NCBI GenBank assembly: GCA_029239755.1
Contig: JARBUI010000002.1
Coordinates: 310,001 to 374,000 of the forward strand
Reading direction: 5' to 3'
DNA from: Clostridia bacterium
GTDB lineage: Bacteria; Bacillota; Clostridia; Lachnospirales; Cellulosilyticaceae
Length of the DNA stretch: 64,000 nucleotides
How positions within the stretch are numbered: position 1 is the first letter of the stretch; each line of letters opens with the position of its first letter. Positions 8,227 to 15,637 of the stretch are shown one piece after another. The translations under genes were made by a program, and so were the position numbers. The notes beneath the pieces are model-generated. The model made no database searches. It saw only the letters and a program-made list of their open reading frames with translations, and had not been told where the DNA came from.

Positions 8227-8436
8227 TTTGTGAACCCCCTATCATTTTATGAAGCGGCGCCTTGTTCCTCCCCACGAGATAATTGTATCCTACCGCGTCA
8301 CTTTTGTAAACATAAGTTGTTAAATTGTACCTTTACACGCTTAAAATGTTTCTTTTAACGCAACTTTTTGTTTGTTTTTGCCCCTAAACTGTGCTATCAT
8401 ATTTATAAAGTATAAAATTAAAAGGGGCTATTATAA
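8227..8436. promoter_or_regulatory. Divergent control region of the lysogeny switch
   Basis: This 210-base gap separates the leftward operon from the rightward repressor gene. It holds related sequences such as TTGTAAACATAAGTT and TTAAATTGTACC that look like repressor half-sites. Similar words (GTTTATGTAATTAC, CATAAACAGCTTAC) recur at about 8860-8915, upstream of the second regulator. No exact operator repeat could be proved by eye. Confidence 0.4.
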
Positions 8437-8799
8437 ATGAAAGACAAATCATATGAAATTGATCAAAAGGTCTTAAATGAAAATATAAAAACGCTAAGAA
8501 AGAAGCGTGGTTTTACACTTGAAGAGTTGGGTGACAAAATCGGTGTTAGTCGCGGAACTATTAGACGATATGAAACGGGTGAAATTGAAAACATCAGTAC
8601 CACAACCATTGTGAGCCTTGCGAACGCGCTTAAAGTAACACCCGCACAGCTCGTAGGTTGGGAACATATCGGAGATACCGGAAACAATGTTGTGGACGAA
8701 ATTATTTCACGCCTGGAAAAAATGGATAATGAACAACTTCAATCTATTTTGACAATGATTGACGCCGTATCTAAAACATGGGGGGACACGTTAAAGTGA
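8437..8799 (+). CDS. XRE-family repressor-like protein
   Basis: A 120-residue protein. Residues about 15-68 form a Cro/C1 helix-turn-helix (LRKKRGFTLEELGDKIGVSR and on to TTIVSLANALKVTP). The C-terminal part is helical (ISRLEKMDNEQLQSILTMI) and may dimerise. AAAGGGG lies before the ATG. It is divergent from the phage early operon, so it is the best candidate for a CI-like repressor of that operon. No peptidase domain is present. Confidence 0.7.
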   Translation: MKDKSYEIDQKVLNENIKTLRKKRGFTLEELGDKIGVSRGTIRRYETGEIENISTTTIVSLANALKVTPAQLVGWEHIGDTGNNVVDEIISRLEKMDNEQLQSILTMIDAVSKTWGDTLK

Positions 8800-8954
8800 C
8801 CCTCTTTTTTTTATCAAATTTCTCACCACTAGAGCATAACACAAAAGTAAACTGTTTTGTTTATGTAATTACTGCCAAGGAAAAAACTTCATAAACAGCT
8901 TACATAATCAGCTAGATACAAGCAAACACTATAATTAATAAAGGAGATAAAAAG

Positions 8955-9326
8955 ATGGAGAATTGGAAAACAGCGGGTAAAAAACTTAGAGAACTACGTA
9001 AAGAAACGGGATTATCAATCTATAAAGTGGCGCGCGCGATAGGAGTATCGGGTAACTACATAAGCCTACTAGAACGCGGTCAGCAACAACCCTCTGACGC
9101 GGTTCTGATTAGCTTATGCGATTTTTACAAGGTTGAACGAGCAGTCTTATTCGACTTATACAATCGGGTTGAAACAACCAAACTAGATCAAATACTTGCT
9201 GATCCATCACTTAGAAAGATATTAAACCAAATGAGCACTGATAAAAAACTTTCCAGTGAAGATTTAGCAAGCATTGAAACTGAATTACAAGTCATCAAAT
9301 ATAGACTTGATAATAACAAGGAGTGA
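8955..9326 (+). CDS. Second XRE-family regulator
   Basis: A 123-residue protein with a helix-turn-helix at about residues 9-62 (LRELRKETGLSIYKVARAIG, then GNYISLLERGQQQPSD) and a helical C-terminal half with several charged residues. The start has a good AAAGGAG site. It is followed at once by a membrane-protein gene that it overlaps or touches, which suggests a regulator-effector pair within the element. Confidence 0.65.
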   Translation: MENWKTAGKKLRELRKETGLSIYKVARAIGVSGNYISLLERGQQQPSDAVLISLCDFYKVERAVLFDLYNRVETTKLDQILADPSLRKILNQMSTDKKLSSEDLASIETELQVIKYRLDNNKE

Positions 9327-9331
9327 CATCA

Positions 9332-9775
9332 TTGATTCTAACTAACAGTATTAAAACCTATGAGCGGTTTGTAGTGCATTTATTCGGTTATAAACTTGTA
9401 ATACACTTAGAGGAAGTCATCTTGCTGCTTGCAGGTCTATTTCTTGGGATGTTAGTCATGGCTCTGCTTGCGGGAAACTTTATCTATAGACTATATAAGA
9501 TCGAGGATATGGGAAAAAGTAAAATTCAGCTGTTACGAACGAATCATGACGGTAAAACAAAATATGTTGCAGCATTTAAGAGCTTTTCGGAAACGATTGA
9601 ACAAATCCTATTGCTCTCATTTAGTCCGTTTTTTACTGTCAAACGTTATACACTGCGCGACGAACAACGTACCAAACGATTTTTAATTATAATGTCAATT
9701 ATTGCTGCGATTGTTATATGCTTTGCAATCATATCCGTTTCAACCGTATTTGAACCTATTCCATTAACTCCTTAA
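9332..9775 (+). CDS. Hypothetical two-span membrane protein
   Basis: About 147 residues. I chose the TTG at 9332, eight bases after AAGGAG; a GTG at 9323 overlapping the previous stop is also possible. One hydrophobic segment lies near residues 30-50 (VILLLAGLFLGMLVMALLAG) and a second near the C-terminus (IIMSIIAAIVICFAIISVST), with a basic cytosolic loop between them. I recognise no family. Coupling to the regulator upstream suggests an accessory or immunity function, but that is only inference. Confidence 0.5.
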   Translation: MILTNSIKTYERFVVHLFGYKLVIHLEEVILLLAGLFLGMLVMALLAGNFIYRLYKIEDMGKSKIQLLRTNHDGKTKYVAAFKSFSETIEQILLLSFSPFFTVKRYTLRDEQRTKRFLIIMSIIAAIVICFAIISVSTVFEPIPLTP

Positions 9776-9779
9776 TTTC

Positions 9780-9804
9780 CCCGTTATATTAACGGGTCTT
9801 TTTT
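9780..9804 (+). terminator. Intrinsic terminator after the rightward regulatory genes
   Basis: CCCGTT-ATATT-AACGGG forms a 6-bp hairpin followed by TCTTTTTT. It ends the rightward transcript of 8437-9775 and faces the convergent repA-like gene. Confidence 0.75.
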
Positions 9805-9846
9805 ATCGTGAGAAATGTTGAAAATTCCTATCCCCTCTCTTAGATT

Positions 9847-10701
9847 TTACATGAATACAATCTGATCTATTCCTGACCATTCACTTGGTTCTGTCGATAA
9901 TGGTAAGCCATTATCAAAATTAAATAAGTCCTCTACGGTTTTAACTCCATTAAGTTCAAGGCTCTTTAATTCTTTTAGTGCACTTCCCCAACTCCAACCA
10001 TTACGCCCCGCCTTTGTCATTGAGTTCTCAATCAGCTCCACTTCAAATCCTCTTTTAATCAATGCGTTAATTTCTTGTTTGACTGCTACGGTTGGTTTTT
10101 TACCAAAGTTACGATTAAAACTTTTATATAGTGTATCATCAATTATAACGACTGGAACACTGGCTGTTCTTAGTAAAGTAATGTTATTGTTATTTATATT
10201 ATTAGTATTATTATTAGTATTTATATTATTATAGGGTGCTTTTTCTGCACCTATTTCAATTTGATTAGGTGCTTTTTCTGCACCTTTTAAGCTATGTATA
10301 ACTTTTTCTGCACCTATTGAATTATCCTCTATTTGAATTTCATTACCATGGGGATTTTGGGTTTTCTGTTTTGATTTTTTAAATCGCTCTTCAACTTCAT
10401 ACGGCTTAAAATAAATTTTAAAAGTGCGACCAACTGCCACGCGTTCTATTAAATTAATTGTGCCACATGATAACTTTTCAAACGCTGTTATAACTAGACG
10501 CTTTGATACATTGCATATTTGCATTATTTCTTTTTGCTCAAATATAACAAACGCCCCCTTATCGTCGGTATATTTGGGGTTCATCTGAGAAAGATTAAAT
10601 CTAAATCTCAATAATGAATAGATTATCTTTTCGCTTGCTGTCAAATCTTCTCGTGCTAATATTTCGAATGGTATAGGTAAACTTAGGGTTTCAGTAAACA
10701 T
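9847..10701 (-). CDS. Replication initiator protein (RepA/DnaD-like winged helix)
   Basis: About 284 residues. The N-terminal ~120 residues look like a winged-helix initiator (LPIPFEILAREDLTASEKII, then IFEQKEIMQICNVSKRLVIT). A middle linker carries three GAEK-type repeats and an Asn-rich stretch, and the C-terminus (KPTVAVKQEINALIKRGFEVELI and on to WSWGSALKEL) resembles the C-terminal domain of plasmid-type replication proteins. Initiators of this kind often contain their own origin inside the gene, which fits the DNA repeats seen here. The ATG at 10701 is 10 bases after AAGGAG. Confidence 0.6.
   Translation of the reverse strand: MFTETLSLPIPFEILAREDLTASEKIIYSLLRFRFNLSQMNPKYTDDKGAFVIFEQKEIMQICNVSKRLVITAFEKLSCGTINLIERVAVGRTFKIYFKPYEVEERFKKSKQKTQNPHGNEIQIEDNSIGAEKVIHSLKGAEKAPNQIEIGAEKAPYNNINTNNNTNNINNNNITLLRTASVPVVIIDDTLYKSFNRNFGKKPTVAVKQEINALIKRGFEVELIENSMTKAGRNGWSWGSALKELKSLELNGVKTVEDLFNFDNGLPLSTEPSEWSGIDQIVFM
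10235..10316. repeat. Iteron-like repeats inside the replication gene (candidate origin)
   Basis: The word AGGTGCTTTTTCTGCACCT occurs perfectly at 10267-10285 and, with one base changed (first A to G), at 10234-10252. A third copy at 10302-10315 keeps only the right half (CTTTTTCTGCACCT). Copies are 33 and 30 bases apart, about three helical turns. Each is an inverted repeat (GGTGC/GCACC) and encodes the repeated residues GAEKA. An AT-rich tract (10190-10232) flanks the array, as in replication origins embedded in rep genes. Confidence 0.6.
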
Positions 10702-10809
10702 GTGGGTCACACTCCTTAGGTCTTTATTATGTTTGTCTTGAATATCATGCGTCCCTCATGCTAAAATGTAATTAAGGACGTCACGAACTTAGCGGTTGGA
10801 TTGTTCTTT

Positions 10810-10839
10810 ATACCCCAAGGGTTGCCGCCCATGGGGTAT
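10810..10839. other. Strong hairpin between repA and the excisionase-like gene
   Basis: ATACCCCA and TGGGGTAT form an 8-bp stem, with GGG/CCC pairing inside it. TTGTTTTTAT follows on the plus strand. It lies 3' of the leftward excisionase-like gene and 5' of repA, so it may be a terminator or attenuator controlling repA. The rest of the 10711-10892 gap shows no gene. Confidence 0.5.
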
Positions 10840-10892
10840 TGTTTTTATAATTAAATATTTGTACTCTATTTAACATTCTCAAATCATTTATG

Positions 10893-11084
10893 CTATTTCT
10901 TGGCTTTTGTTTTTTTTTCTAACCAACTTTCAAAGTCCAGTCTTTTAACTCTCCAAGATGTACCTATCCGAAAAGATGGAAAACTTTTGTCTACTTCTCC
11001 CGCAAACAGTGCATAGGTCTGACCTTGTGATGTTTGTAAAATATTTTTTACTTGTTTTACCGTGAAACACTCTAAATTCGTCAT
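10893..11084 (-). CDS. Excisionase-like helix-turn-helix protein
   Basis: A 63-residue basic protein of the AlpA/MerR-like helix-turn-helix type: FTVKQVKNILQTSQGQTYAL, then FPSFRIGTSWRVKRLDFESWL, ending in a lysine-rich tail. This fold is shared by excisionases of tyrosine-recombinase elements. It is divergent from the regulator and integrase genes at 11325-12894. The expected role is directing excision with the integrase; a regulatory role is the alternative. Confidence 0.65.
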   Translation of the reverse strand: MTNLECFTVKQVKNILQTSQGQTYALFAGEVDKSFPSFRIGTSWRVKRLDFESWLEKKTKAKK

Positions 11085-11184
11085 TCTGTCATTATCCCCC
11101 TTATTGTCTTGTTTAAAATGTTCATATTTAAGCTTGATTGTATATATTCAACCACCAGATGTCATTATAACCATATCTCGAATA

Positions 11185-11282
11185 TTGACAACCTACAGTT
11201 TGCAAATATTAATTCATATATTACACTATACACTTTCAGTTGTCAATTATGCTTGTAAAATATTATTTTGACAACTGACAGT
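11185..11282. promoter_or_regulatory. Operator repeats and promoter for the regulator-integrase operon
   Basis: Three copies of a TTGACAAC-type word occur: TTGACAACCTACAG (11185), its inverse TTCAGTTGTCAA (11235-11246) and TTGACAACTGACAGT (11268-11282). The last also supplies a consensus -35 (TTGACA) with TAGTAT as a likely -10 about 18 bases on, so a bound repressor would block this promoter. The XRE protein encoded at 11325 is the natural candidate to bind. Confidence 0.55.
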
Positions 11283-11324
11283 ATGCTATGATAGTATGTT
11301 TTCAAAGGAGGTGATTAAAAATAT

Positions 11325-11750
11325 ATGAAAATGATTAAAAAGTATAGAGAGCAAAAAAAAATAAGTCAGAGAGAGCTAGGAAGACGTATTGGACTAAGTG
11401 GTCAATACATTGCCAAGTTAGAAAAGGACGAAAATGCTAATCCTACAAAAGAAACACTTCAAAAAATAGCCGACGAATTAGACGTTTCTGTCAGTGAATT
11501 GTTTGAAGAAGAAAAATTTGCCGAGGATATACAAAAATCAGTGATATATGATTTTCTAAAGTCGATAGGCTATGTTGTAACAGATTGTACGACTGACGAA
11601 ACAAATCCTATAATACAAATATCAAAAGAGACTTCCAAGAAAAAGACAAATCTGTCCTCTACATTTAAGGGGAATGATATTCTAAATTTAGAAAATGACA
11701 TTTTAAGTTACATTGAATATCTAGTTTACAGACACTCGAGAAGGGACTAA
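11325..11750 (+). CDS. XRE-family regulator of the integrase module
   Basis: A 141-residue protein. The N-terminal helix-turn-helix (YREQKKISQRELGRRIGLSG, then QYIAKLEKDENANPTKETLQ) covers residues 5-60. The C-terminal half is unrecognised. AAAGGAGGTGAT is an unusually strong ribosome binding site. The integrase starts eight bases after its stop, so both are in one operon controlled by the operators just upstream. Confidence 0.75.
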   Translation: MKMIKKYREQKKISQRELGRRIGLSGQYIAKLEKDENANPTKETLQKIADELDVSVSELFEEEKFAEDIQKSVIYDFLKSIGYVVTDCTTDETNPIIQISKETSKKKTNLSSTFKGNDILNLENDILSYIEYLVYRHSRRD

Positions 11751-11757
11751 TAAGAGA

Positions 11758-12894
11758 ATGGCTACAATATACAAGAAGAAAAGGAAAAACAAAGACGGGA
11801 CAGAATCTATTTCATGGTATGGAGAGGTAACAATAAATTATAAGAAAAAATCGTTTTCGGCTAAAACCAAAAAAGAGGTTGCCGAAAAAATAAGAGCCTA
11901 TGAAACTGATATGAATATCTATGGTAATACGTTAGAAACTACCCCAATATCATTAACAGAATGGACAGAAAAATATATGTTTTCAAGTGTTCTTCCCTTG
12001 GTTTCTTCTAGCACTTTTGACCGATACAAAGGGATTTTTGACAATTATATAATCGGTTCAGAACTAGGCAACATGTACATTAAAAATATTCGTCAAATCC
12101 ATGTGCAAGATTATTTTAATGCACTTACTGCGTTATCAACTGGAAGTATGAATAAAATAAAATTTTTACTTAACGGCTCTTTTAAAAGCGCTATTAAAAA
12201 CAATCTAATACGCATAAACCCTTTGGATGGGTTCAAACTCCCATCAAGCCAAAAAGATGAAAAAACAATTGAAGTCTTTACACTTGATGAACAAAAAGAG
12301 TATATATTAGCACTTGGAACTGAAAAATATGGATTTCTATTTTATCTGACACTATATACTGGCATGCGTCTTGGTGAGGTGATCGGCTTAAAATGGGACT
12401 ATGTGAATTTTGAAAATGGTGTTATAGTAATTATTGAAACACTTAAACGAAGTAAAGTATACAACGCCAAGGGAGAATATGAGGTTAAGAATGTAACAAA
12501 ATCTCCAAAGAGCAACAAGGGCAAACGAGAAATACCCGTTCCAAGTTTTTTACTGTCTAAACTTAAAGAACTTGAAGAAGCTGCAACAAGTGAGTATGTT
12601 TTTGCAACTTCAAACGGTACTCCATTAAGTGCTACTAATATAAGAAAGTACCATTTAAGGGCATGCAAAAAAGCTAACGTCAAGACGATTTCGTTCCATG
12701 CCCTTAGACATACATATGCAACACGCTTACTAGAAGCGGGGGAACATATTAAGACAGTTCAAGAACTATTAGGACATGCAGACATTAGCACAACACTAAA
12801 TATCTATACCCATGTTCTTCACGAAACAAAAAAGAGCGCTGCTGATAAGCTTAATGCGCTTCATAATACCATGTTTAAAGATGAAAAAAACTAA
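11758..12894 (+). CDS. int: Tyrosine integrase (Tn916/phage type), tRNA-Thr specific
   Basis: A 378-residue site-specific recombinase with an N-terminal AP2-like arm-binding domain (KKRKNKDGTESISWYGEVTI), a SAM-like core-binding domain, and a catalytic domain with R in TGMRLGEVIGLKW, HxLR in HALRHTYATRL, H in LLGHADISTT and the nucleophile tyrosine in NIYTHV. It lies about 80 bases from the residual tRNA-Thr 3' half, so that site is its target. It is the outermost gene of the element. Confidence 0.9.
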   Translation: MATIYKKKRKNKDGTESISWYGEVTINYKKKSFSAKTKKEVAEKIRAYETDMNIYGNTLETTPISLTEWTEKYMFSSVLPLVSSSTFDRYKGIFDNYIIGSELGNMYIKNIRQIHVQDYFNALTALSTGSMNKIKFLLNGSFKSAIKNNLIRINPLDGFKLPSSQKDEKTIEVFTLDEQKEYILALGTEKYGFLFYLTLYTGMRLGEVIGLKWDYVNFENGVIVIIETLKRSKVYNAKGEYEVKNVTKSPKSNKGKREIPVPSFLLSKLKELEEAATSEYVFATSNGTPLSATNIRKYHLRACKKANVKTISFHALRHTYATRLLEAGEHIKTVQELLGHADISTTLNIYTHVLHETKKSAADKLNALHNTMFKDEKN

Positions 12895-12895
12895 C

Positions 12896-12913
12896 TACCG
12901 TCCATTTACCGTC
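12896..12913 (+). repeat. Two TACCGTC repeats, possible integrase arm sites
   Basis: TACCGTC occurs at 12896-12902 and 12907-12913, exactly 11 bases apart, just after the integrase stop and before the attachment site. The layout matches the 11-base-spaced arm repeats at the ends of the second element in this window. Confidence 0.45.
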
Positions 12914-12976
12914 ATTTTTTTTAATAACTTCTTGTATTCATTGATATTCAAAGCCTTATTCTCTACCGACTCTTGT

Positions 12977-13019
12977 CTTGGTAAGGCGGAGGTCGGCGGT
13001 TCAAGTCCGCTCGGGAGCT
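12977..13019 (+). other. Attachment site: residual 3' half of a tRNA-Thr(GGT) gene
   Basis: The segment reads as a tRNA from position 31 to 73: loop TTGGTAA with anticodon GGT (12980-12982), stem GGCGG, variable AGGTC, T-stem GGCGG/CCGCT around TTCAAGT, acceptor CGGGAGC and discriminator T. The 5' half is absent, so it is not a working tRNA. It is the host remnant left when the element inserted at the anticodon loop; the intact gene should lie at the other end, left of the window. Confidence 0.85.
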
Positions 13020-13038
13020 TGCTTGAAAACATTGTATT

Positions 13039-13080
13039 ATAAAAGAAAAAGGGCACTTTTAGGTGCCCTTTTTCTTTTAT
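13039..13080. terminator. Bidirectional terminator of the former tRNA-Thr locus
   Basis: An 18-bp perfect inverted repeat (13039-13056 and 13063-13080) surrounds TTTTAG. The GGGCAC/GTGCCC core is flanked by A- and T-rich runs, so it can end transcription on both strands. Confidence 0.8.
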
Positions 13081-13108
13081 AACCGTTTAATAGTTAGTAG
13101 TATTTTTA

Positions 13109-13336
13109 CTATTCATAAAACATTGAAGCAAATGTGCTGATCGGTATAAGTCTAGCATCTCTTTCTTCCAACATAGCCATAGGGAAACTTTCCCTTTCAT
13201 GGTTTTTTACAAATTCTAGCGTAAAACTAAAATCATCAAAAGATAGTACTCTGCCTATTCTCCAAGTTTCAACAGTTTCCATTTCCACAGGGTCAAATTT
13301 ATGACATCTAATTTGCACCTCATCACCTATTTTCAT
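13109..13336 (-). CDS. Hypothetical protein
   Basis: A 75-residue protein starting MKIGDEVQIRCHKFDP with alternating hydrophobic residues that suggest a small beta-barrel (VETWRIGRVLSFDDFSFTLE). GGAGCGTG precedes the ATG. It is the first chromosomal gene after the tRNA-Thr site. No family is recognised. The 278 bases between it and the next gene show no further gene. Confidence 0.55.
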   Translation of the reverse strand: MKIGDEVQIRCHKFDPVEMETVETWRIGRVLSFDDFSFTLEFVKNHERESFPMAMLEERDARLIPISTFASMFYE

Positions 13337-13614
13337 GGGATCACGCTCCTTTGTGATATTATACCACTAACCATTAACCAATATTCAGTTGATAAGATTT
13401 TCCATTTGTTTAGCTTAAAATAGGATTTGAGAGATTCTTCGTATAAGCTATAGGTCTGTTTGCTAAACATTTCTAATATATAAGATGTCTATGCGAAAAG
13501 TGATGTGCATTTCATGTCCATGATTACTCCAATTTTTATAGGATCAATACATACAATACTTATAGGCTGGATATCTTAACTAAGTAAAATTCATGCGACA
13601 ATTAGAGGTGCCCT

Positions 13615-14115
13615 ATGCGAACTACTTGTAAATCGAAATTATTAATATTAGTTATTTTACTCATGCCTATTATTTTTTCATATCTTCCTCTAAAAGCTAT
13701 CTCAGATGTTCCTGTAAGTGACACTGAGCATAAGAGAATTATGACACAATTTATCTCTGAGCTAAAAAGTATTCAAAACAGGATCCTCGGAGCATCTCAG
13801 CTCGCTCTAGACGAACCACCTGAGAACATCAGCCTAACTAGAGATATTAATTTAATTAATAACGATATTTCTAAACTTCGTCAGCGCGTAATAGAGTATA
13901 ATTCCGATATTCCATCTACTGACTTAAGGAATAAAGATGCTTTATTTCTCCGAAATGCTATTAATGACAGCCAAATTTCCTTATATCAATTAAGTGAAAT
14001 ATCTCAAACAACTACTAATCTTGAGAAGATTTTGCTTCTCGAGGATTTTTTTGAATACAAAAAGTCTGGTGAACAAACGCTTGTGAATTTAGAAAATATG
14101 ATTACACGATACTAA
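13615..14115 (+). CDS. Hypothetical exported protein
   Basis: A 166-residue protein with a clear signal peptide: basic MRTTCKSK, then the hydrophobic LLILVILLMPIIFSYLPL and a probable cleavage near LKA-IS. The mature part is helical (Q, L, N and E rich, for example ITQFISELKSIQ-type spacing) and lacks cysteine. The start has GAGGTG nearby. A hairpin terminator follows. Function unknown; likely an extracellular or surface helical protein. Confidence 0.6.
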   Translation: MRTTCKSKLLILVILLMPIIFSYLPLKAISDVPVSDTEHKRIMTQFISELKSIQNRILGASQLALDEPPENISLTRDINLINNDISKLRQRVIEYNSDIPSTDLRNKDALFLRNAINDSQISLYQLSEISQTTTNLEKILLLEDFFEYKKSGEQTLVNLENMITRY

Positions 14116-14136
14116 TTAACTATATTTATTTATAGA

Positions 14137-14164
14137 GCCTGATTATTTAATTTTCAGGCCTTTT
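14137..14164 (+). terminator. Intrinsic terminator of the exported-protein gene
   Basis: GCCTGA (14137-14142) pairs with TCAGGC (14154-14159), followed by CTTTT. It lies 22 bases after the stop codon. Confidence 0.65.
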
Positions 14165-14378
14165 GCGTTTTTACTTATAAAAAGGCAATTCTATTCTTTT
14201 ATTGAAGTAATTACCTAAATCTTATATAATGAGCTCAAAAGTGAGGATGATTATATTTAAAAAACAATAAAGTTTTTATGATTAAAGCTCATATGACTCA
14301 CTCTTTTTCATAGGGGACATATATTAGTAATAAATACACCTGTCTATTGTGATACTGGATTTAAAAGGGAGGATTTAT

Positions 14379-14780
14379 ATGTTTGATTTTAAATTTGATT
14401 GGGATAAATCAGTTGAAATAGGTGTTCCTGAAATTGATTCTCAGCACCAAGAACTTTTTAGGATTGGAAGAGAAGTTAATTATATGCTTCTCATTAATTT
14501 TAATAACATTACTGAGGATCAGTTATTAACTATTGTTGGTGAACTTAGGAATTACATTACGTACCATTTTTATTATGAAGAAGCTTTTATGAATGAAATT
14601 AATTATCCTAACTTTTTAGCTCATAAAAATAGTCATCAAAACTTTAAAAATAAAGTTAATGCACTTGATTGTGATAACCTTAGAAGTTCATTTAAAATTT
14701 TAAAAGAATTACTTGTAACTTGGGTCTTTGAACATGTTCTTGTAGAAGACTACAATCTCAAAGCTTTTATAAATACTTAA
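14379..14780 (+). CDS. Bacteriohemerythrin
   Basis: A 133-residue oxygen-binding di-iron protein. The start at 14379 follows GGGAGG; the frame extends 30 bases upstream without a better site. Iron ligand motifs are H in DSQHQELF, HFYYEE, HKNSH and HVLVED, spaced as in bacterial hemerythrins, and the N-terminal FDWDKSVEIGVPEID is also typical. It binds O2 reversibly; in anaerobes it is thought to serve oxygen sensing, storage or detoxification. A second paralogue lies at 20382-20798. Confidence 0.9.
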   Translation: MFDFKFDWDKSVEIGVPEIDSQHQELFRIGREVNYMLLINFNNITEDQLLTIVGELRNYITYHFYYEEAFMNEINYPNFLAHKNSHQNFKNKVNALDCDNLRSSFKILKELLVTWVFEHVLVEDYNLKAFINT

Positions 14781-14829
14781 ATATTACCTTAAACACCTTA
14801 TTTACCCTCAAGTATATCCTTCTTATTGA

Positions 14830-14857
14830 TTTCAGGTTTTATTATTAAAACCTGAAA
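14830..14857. terminator. Bidirectional terminator between convergent genes
   Basis: TTTCAGGTTTT and AAAACCTGAAA form an 11-bp perfect stem around ATTATT. It separates the hemerythrin gene from the convergent gene ending at 14860. Confidence 0.75.
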
Positions 14858-14859
14858 GA

Positions 14860-15237
14860 TTATAATATCCATCTCTCTATTGTATTATATTCTCTACGAT
14901 TGCCTGCAATCTCTTTTAACCATTCATCTATCTGGTCCTTATAAAAATACTGTTCATTATCTACTGTAAAATATGGAAACATTATACCCGAAAAACTTCC
15001 TGTCTCATTTAGTTTAATTCTTTCTGTTTCAATAATTCCTTTAACTTTTTCTTCGGGCATATTTAAGTACTCAGCGACCTGCGTCAAATTTAGAACTTTA
15101 TTATTTCCAAATGAATATGTATTTGATTTTTGTATATTTGCAGCGCTAATAGCTCTTCCAATAAAATAGCCATTAAAAATAATGGATACTCCTATAAATA
15201 AAATAATACTTGCCATCGCAAAATTCTTTTTGAACAT
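14860..15237 (-). CDS. Membrane-anchored helix-turn-helix protein
   Basis: A 125-residue protein. Residues about 5-30 (FAMASIILFIGVSIIFNGYF) are an N-terminal membrane segment. Residues about 47-110 read as an excisionase/MerR-like helix-turn-helix (LNLTQVAEYLNMPEEKVKGI, then YFTVDNEQYFYKDQIDEWLK). That places a DNA-binding-type fold outside the membrane side set by an uncleaved signal anchor, so it may instead be a protein-interaction module. AAGGAGG precedes the start. Specific role unknown. Confidence 0.6.
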   Translation of the reverse strand: MFKKNFAMASIILFIGVSIIFNGYFIGRAISAANIQKSNTYSFGNNKVLNLTQVAEYLNMPEEKVKGIIETERIKLNETGSFSGIMFPYFTVDNEQYFYKDQIDEWLKEIAGNRREYNTIERWIL

Positions 15238-15637
15238 CTTATTTCCTCCTTTTTAGTAAATACTCTTTAATTATAAACTATTTTTCAAATTATTCTACCT
15301 GTTTCATTTAATCAAAAACCTCTCTCCATAACATCCAGTCTTTTACTGTTTACAATATCTCCTATTGGTTTTATAATTTAAGTACATAGATTATTTTAAA
15401 AACCATTCATATGAAACTTAAAATTATAAAGAAGTGTTGTCTATATTAGGACACTTGTCTTAATATTTAAAATGATTCACTTACTTGATTTATTTAAGGG
15501 GCTAAACAAGGCCTCTTTTTTATATGGCTTTATCTTATATTCTATTGTACAAAAAAAATAACAGACACTCTTTCTCAGGGTCTGTTATTTTTATATAAAC
15601 TTATTATAATATCTTCTATCTGGCTTTTGGCATTAGA
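15238..15637. other. Intergenic region with hairpins, no gene seen
   Basis: No convincing frame is present. A short hairpin with a T-run on the plus strand (AGGGGC at 15497-15502 with GCCTCT at 15511-15516, then TTTTTT) has no obvious plus-strand gene upstream, so a small RNA cannot be excluded. Another weak hairpin (AAGTGT/ACACTT) lies near 15431-15455. Confidence 0.4.
15554..15592. terminator. Terminator of the ERF gene
   Basis: AAAAATAACAGAC (15554-15566) and GTCTGTTATTTTT (15580-15592) form a 13-bp perfect stem. On the minus strand it is followed by a run of T, as expected for ending the ERF transcript. Confidence 0.8.

Noticed and set aside
10235..10316. Possible CRISPR array
   Set aside because: Only two full repeats that are short, in frame with repA and inverted within themselves; no spacers or cas genes. 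They are better read as iterons.
12812..13042. A frame covering the integrase end and the tRNA-Thr remnant
   Set aside because: It is on the same strand as the integrase in another frame and crosses the attachment site and terminator start.
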